Origin: Pelagihabitans sp963710535
GTDB lineage: Bacteria; Bacteroidota; Bacteroidia; Flavobacteriales; Flavobacteriaceae
Assembly: GCA_963710535.1 (NCBI GenBank)
Contig: CAVQAW010000008.1
Location: 434,001 to 498,000 of the forward strand
DNA length: 64,000 nucleotides
Direction: 5' to 3'
Made by a program: the position numbers and the translations under genes. The notes under the pieces are model-generated. The model had not been told where the DNA came from, ran no database searches, and was given only the letters and a program-made list of their open reading frames with translations. This document shows, piece after piece, positions 62,367 to 64,000 of this stretch (the first letter of the stretch is position 1; each line of letters starts with the position of its first letter).

Positions 62367-63224
62367 CTAGACCGCTTTTAAACTAAGGTCCATGTTATAT
62401 ACCGAATGCGTCAACGCCCCTGACGAAACATAATCAACCCCACACTCGGCATAGTTCTTCAATGTTTTTTCATTGATGTTCCCGGAAGATTCTGTTTGGC
62501 AAAAATCCCCGATCAGGTTTACCGCCTCCCGGGTCTGCTCAAAATTGAAGTTATCTAGCAAAATACGGTAAACAGGGTCCGATTCTAATATTTCCCTTAC
62601 TTCATCCATGTTTCTTGCTTCCACGATGATCTTTAGATTCAAGCCATTGGCATTTAGGTATTGGCGCGTCATGGAAATCGCTTTGGTAATGCCTCCTGCA
62701 AAGTCGATGTGGTTGTCCTTTAACATGACCATATCGAAGAGTCCGAACCTATGGTTCTCCCCTCCCCCGATGGTAACGGCCCATTTTTCGAGTGCCCGGA
62801 TCCCTGGAGTGGTCTTTCGGGTATCAAGGATTTTTGTATTTGTGCCCTCCAGAAGTTTTACAAAGGAGGCCGTTTTGGAGGCTATCGCACTCATGCGCTG
62901 CATGGCATTCAGTACCAGTCTTTCCGCCTTTAAAATGCTCAGTGACTTGCCTTCCACGAAAAATGCGATATCCCCGTAATCGACCGCCGAACCATCGGCC
63001 ATCAAGATATCGACCTTCAAACCAGGGTCGACAAAATCAAAAACCTGTTGCGCAAACGAGATACCTGCGATTACCCCTCGGTCTTTGACCAATAATTTGG
63101 CCTTGCCTTGGGCGGTGGCCGGGATACAGGCCAAACTGCTATGATCGCCATCCCCAACATCTTCCCTGATGGCATTTTTAATGATCAGCGCTATTTCGTG
63201 TCGAAATTGTTCTTCGGAAATCAT
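62367..63224 (-). CDS. nadC: Nicotinate-nucleotide pyrophosphorylase (quinolinate phosphoribosyltransferase)
   Basis: This 285-residue enzyme makes nicotinate mononucleotide from quinolinate and PRPP in NAD synthesis. It has ILDTRKTTPGIRALEKWAV and GGGENHRFGLFDMVMLKDNH (about residues 140-170), and the C-terminal GVDYVSSGALTHSVYNMDLS. Length is normal. It leads the nadC-YihY-DUF2147-priA string and is divergent from rlmH. nadA and nadB are not in this window. Confidence 0.95.
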   Translation of the reverse strand: MISEEQFRHEIALIIKNAIREDVGDGDHSSLACIPATAQGKAKLLVKDRGVIAGISFAQQVFDFVDPGLKVDILMADGSAVDYGDIAFFVEGKSLSILKAERLVLNAMQRMSAIASKTASFVKLLEGTNTKILDTRKTTPGIRALEKWAVTIGGGENHRFGLFDMVMLKDNHIDFAGGITKAISMTRQYLNANGLNLKIIVEARNMDEVREILESDPVYRILLDNFNFEQTREAVNLIGDFCQTESSGNINEKTLKNYAECGVDYVSSGALTHSVYNMDLSLKAV

Positions 63225-63420
63225 ACATGTTTTTTGATGCTGGCTAAATTACTAAAATGTTTGTGGTTTGGGTTATGGCCCATGACATCGTTTCCCTAAA
63301 TCGCGTTCCTTTGTCAAGAATAATTCAACATAAGAACGGTTCCAAGAATAAAACGGATTTTAAGGCATGAAATTGCTGCTTGGCGGTGCAATTGCATTTT
63401 CAGGATCCAATAATCAAATT

Positions 63421-63428
63421 TACCTTTG
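63421..63428 (+). promoter_or_regulatory. Promoter -7 element of rlmH, possibly leaderless
   Basis: TACCTTTG, a full match to TAnnTTTG, ends five bases before the rlmH ATG. Transcription would start at or next to the A of the start codon. A T-rich tract lies about 20 bases upstream. Confidence 0.45.
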
Positions 63429-63432
63429 TAAC

Positions 63433-63906
63433 ATGACCATTAAATTGATCGCAATAGGAAAAACCGATAGTCGGCATTTGCAAATCTTGATCGAAGAGTA
63501 CGAAAACAGATTGAAGCATTATGTCAACTTTGAATTGGAGGTGATCCCAGATGTGAAAAATGCCAAAAACCTGACAGAAAATCAACAGAAGGAAAAGGAA
63601 GGCGAAACAATCTTGAAAAAAATAGGCACTTCGGAGGTATTGCTGCTGTTGGATGAAAGGGGCAAGCCCTATAGCTCGGTCGATTTTGCGGCGTTCTTAC
63701 AAAAGAAAATGAATATGGGGATCAAGCAGTTGGTTTTGGCCATCGGAGGACCTTACGGCTTCAGCGAAACGGTTTACCAACGTGCGCAGGGATCGATCAG
63801 CCTTTCGAAAATGACATTTTCACATCAAATGATACGTTTGTTCGCAGTGGAGCAAATATATAGGGCCTTCACCATTTTAAGAAATGAACCCTACCACCAC
63901 CAATAA
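63433..63906 (+). CDS. rlmH: 23S rRNA pseudouridine-1915 N3-methyltransferase
   Basis: This 157-residue SPOUT methyltransferase has VLLLDERGKPYSSVDFAAFL, the knot segment LAIGGPYGFSETVYQRAQGS and LSKMTFSHQMIRLFAVEQIY with the end RNEPYHHQ, all diagnostic. The ATG 63433 gives the exact usual length; an upstream in-frame codon at 63367 would add 22 unrelated residues and place the promoter inside the gene. Confidence 0.95.
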   Translation: MTIKLIAIGKTDSRHLQILIEEYENRLKHYVNFELEVIPDVKNAKNLTENQQKEKEGETILKKIGTSEVLLLLDERGKPYSSVDFAAFLQKKMNMGIKQLVLAIGGPYGFSETVYQRAQGSISLSKMTFSHQMIRLFAVEQIYRAFTILRNEPYHHQ

Positions 63907-63925
63907 ACCTAATGGCTAGATCGAT

Positions 63926-64000
63926 TTAATAGAGCACCCTGAATTTGATCGTATTATCAACCCTTTTTAGGGCCTTGATCACATCCTTGTTATATTCCTT
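63926..64000 (-). CDS. C-terminal end of a probable D-3-phosphoglycerate dehydrogenase
   Basis: The last 24 codons on the minus strand read KEYNKDVIKALKRVDNTIKF then RVLY and a stop (63926-63928). The end resembles the C-terminus of the ACT domain of SerA (E. coli ends ALQAMKAIPGTIRARLLY). The rest lies beyond the window, so this is a recall-based match on a short piece. Confidence 0.5.
   Translation of the reverse strand, partial: KEYNKDVIKALKRVDNTIKFRVLY

Noticed and set aside
1..64000. tRNA, rRNA, CRISPR arrays, insertion sequences, prophage and attachment sites.
   Set aside because: No T-loop (GGTTCGA-type) sequences, regularly spaced repeats, transposase or integrase frames were found by eye in the intergenic regions.

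Overview
The window looks like chromosomal DNA of a marine member of the Flavobacteriaceae (Bacteroidota). Evidence: a flavobacterial core-gene order (coaE / YbbR / glycosyltransferase / fabI / recN; DUF4835 / coaBC / omega-like / bamD / dapA), family-restricted proteins (DUF4835, DUF4249, DUF4294, DUF6095-, DUF6495- and DUF6913-like), TonB-dependent receptors with N-terminal carboxypeptidase-regulatory domains, and repeated promoter elements of the Bacteroidota -7 type TAnnTTTG. Genus is not determined. I see no insertion sequence, prophage, CRISPR array, rRNA or tRNA.

Layout. 1-11110 (minus): end of a sensor kinase gene, coaE-YbbR-glycosyltransferase, fabI, recN, then the bamD-omega-coaBC-DUF4835 group, dapA and a DUF6913-like gene. 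11225-15465 (plus): a two-gene 5'-nucleotidase (C-terminal domain first), an acetyltransferase, a NIPSNAP protein and a DUF5009 membrane acyltransferase. 15469-15780: a small conserved-looking unknown. 15873-21829 (minus): a tight five-gene catabolic cluster (ethanolamine-type permease, glutamine-synthetase-like ligase, iron alcohol dehydrogenase, class I glutamine amidotransferase-like hydrolase, aldehyde dehydrogenase). 21867-25364 (minus): ligA (frameshifted), prmC, an acetyltransferase. 25465-28627 (plus): ribD, a HAD hydrolase, an EamA transporter, a YigZ protein. 29278-31896 (plus): dnaA, a low-molecular-weight phosphatase, a tetrapyrrole-methylase family protein. 32038-35160 (minus): a muramidase-like protein, mltG, an acetyltransferase, dapF. 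35290-43639 (plus): HtrA protease, long-form GAPDH, a coiled-coil membrane protein, trmD, rplS (frameshifted), a 600-base gap with a strong hairpin, and monomeric isocitrate dehydrogenase. 43762-46951: TonB receptor plus DUF4249 lipoprotein. 46992-52992: glycerate kinase, small unknowns, M42 peptidase, NUDIX hydrolase, hisS. 53055-58365: a large Oar-like receptor, the rpsF-rpsR-rplI operon, an orphan LytTR regulator. 58495-64000: priA, DUF2147, YihY, nadC, rlmH and the last codons of a probable serA.

The most interesting unit is the five-gene cluster. It resembles the E. coli Puu gamma-glutamylated putrescine pathway (import, gamma-glutamylation, oxidation, aldehyde oxidation, hydrolysis), but the amine oxidase step is replaced by an alcohol dehydrogenase and the importer looks like an ethanolamine permease. 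This predicts conversion of ethanolamine, or another amino alcohol, to glycine or a related amino acid through gamma-glutamyl intermediates, without the cobalamin-dependent EutBC lyase.

Two essential genes, ligA and rplS, each carry what looks like one extra base. Together they suggest residual insertion errors in the assembly rather than real gene loss.
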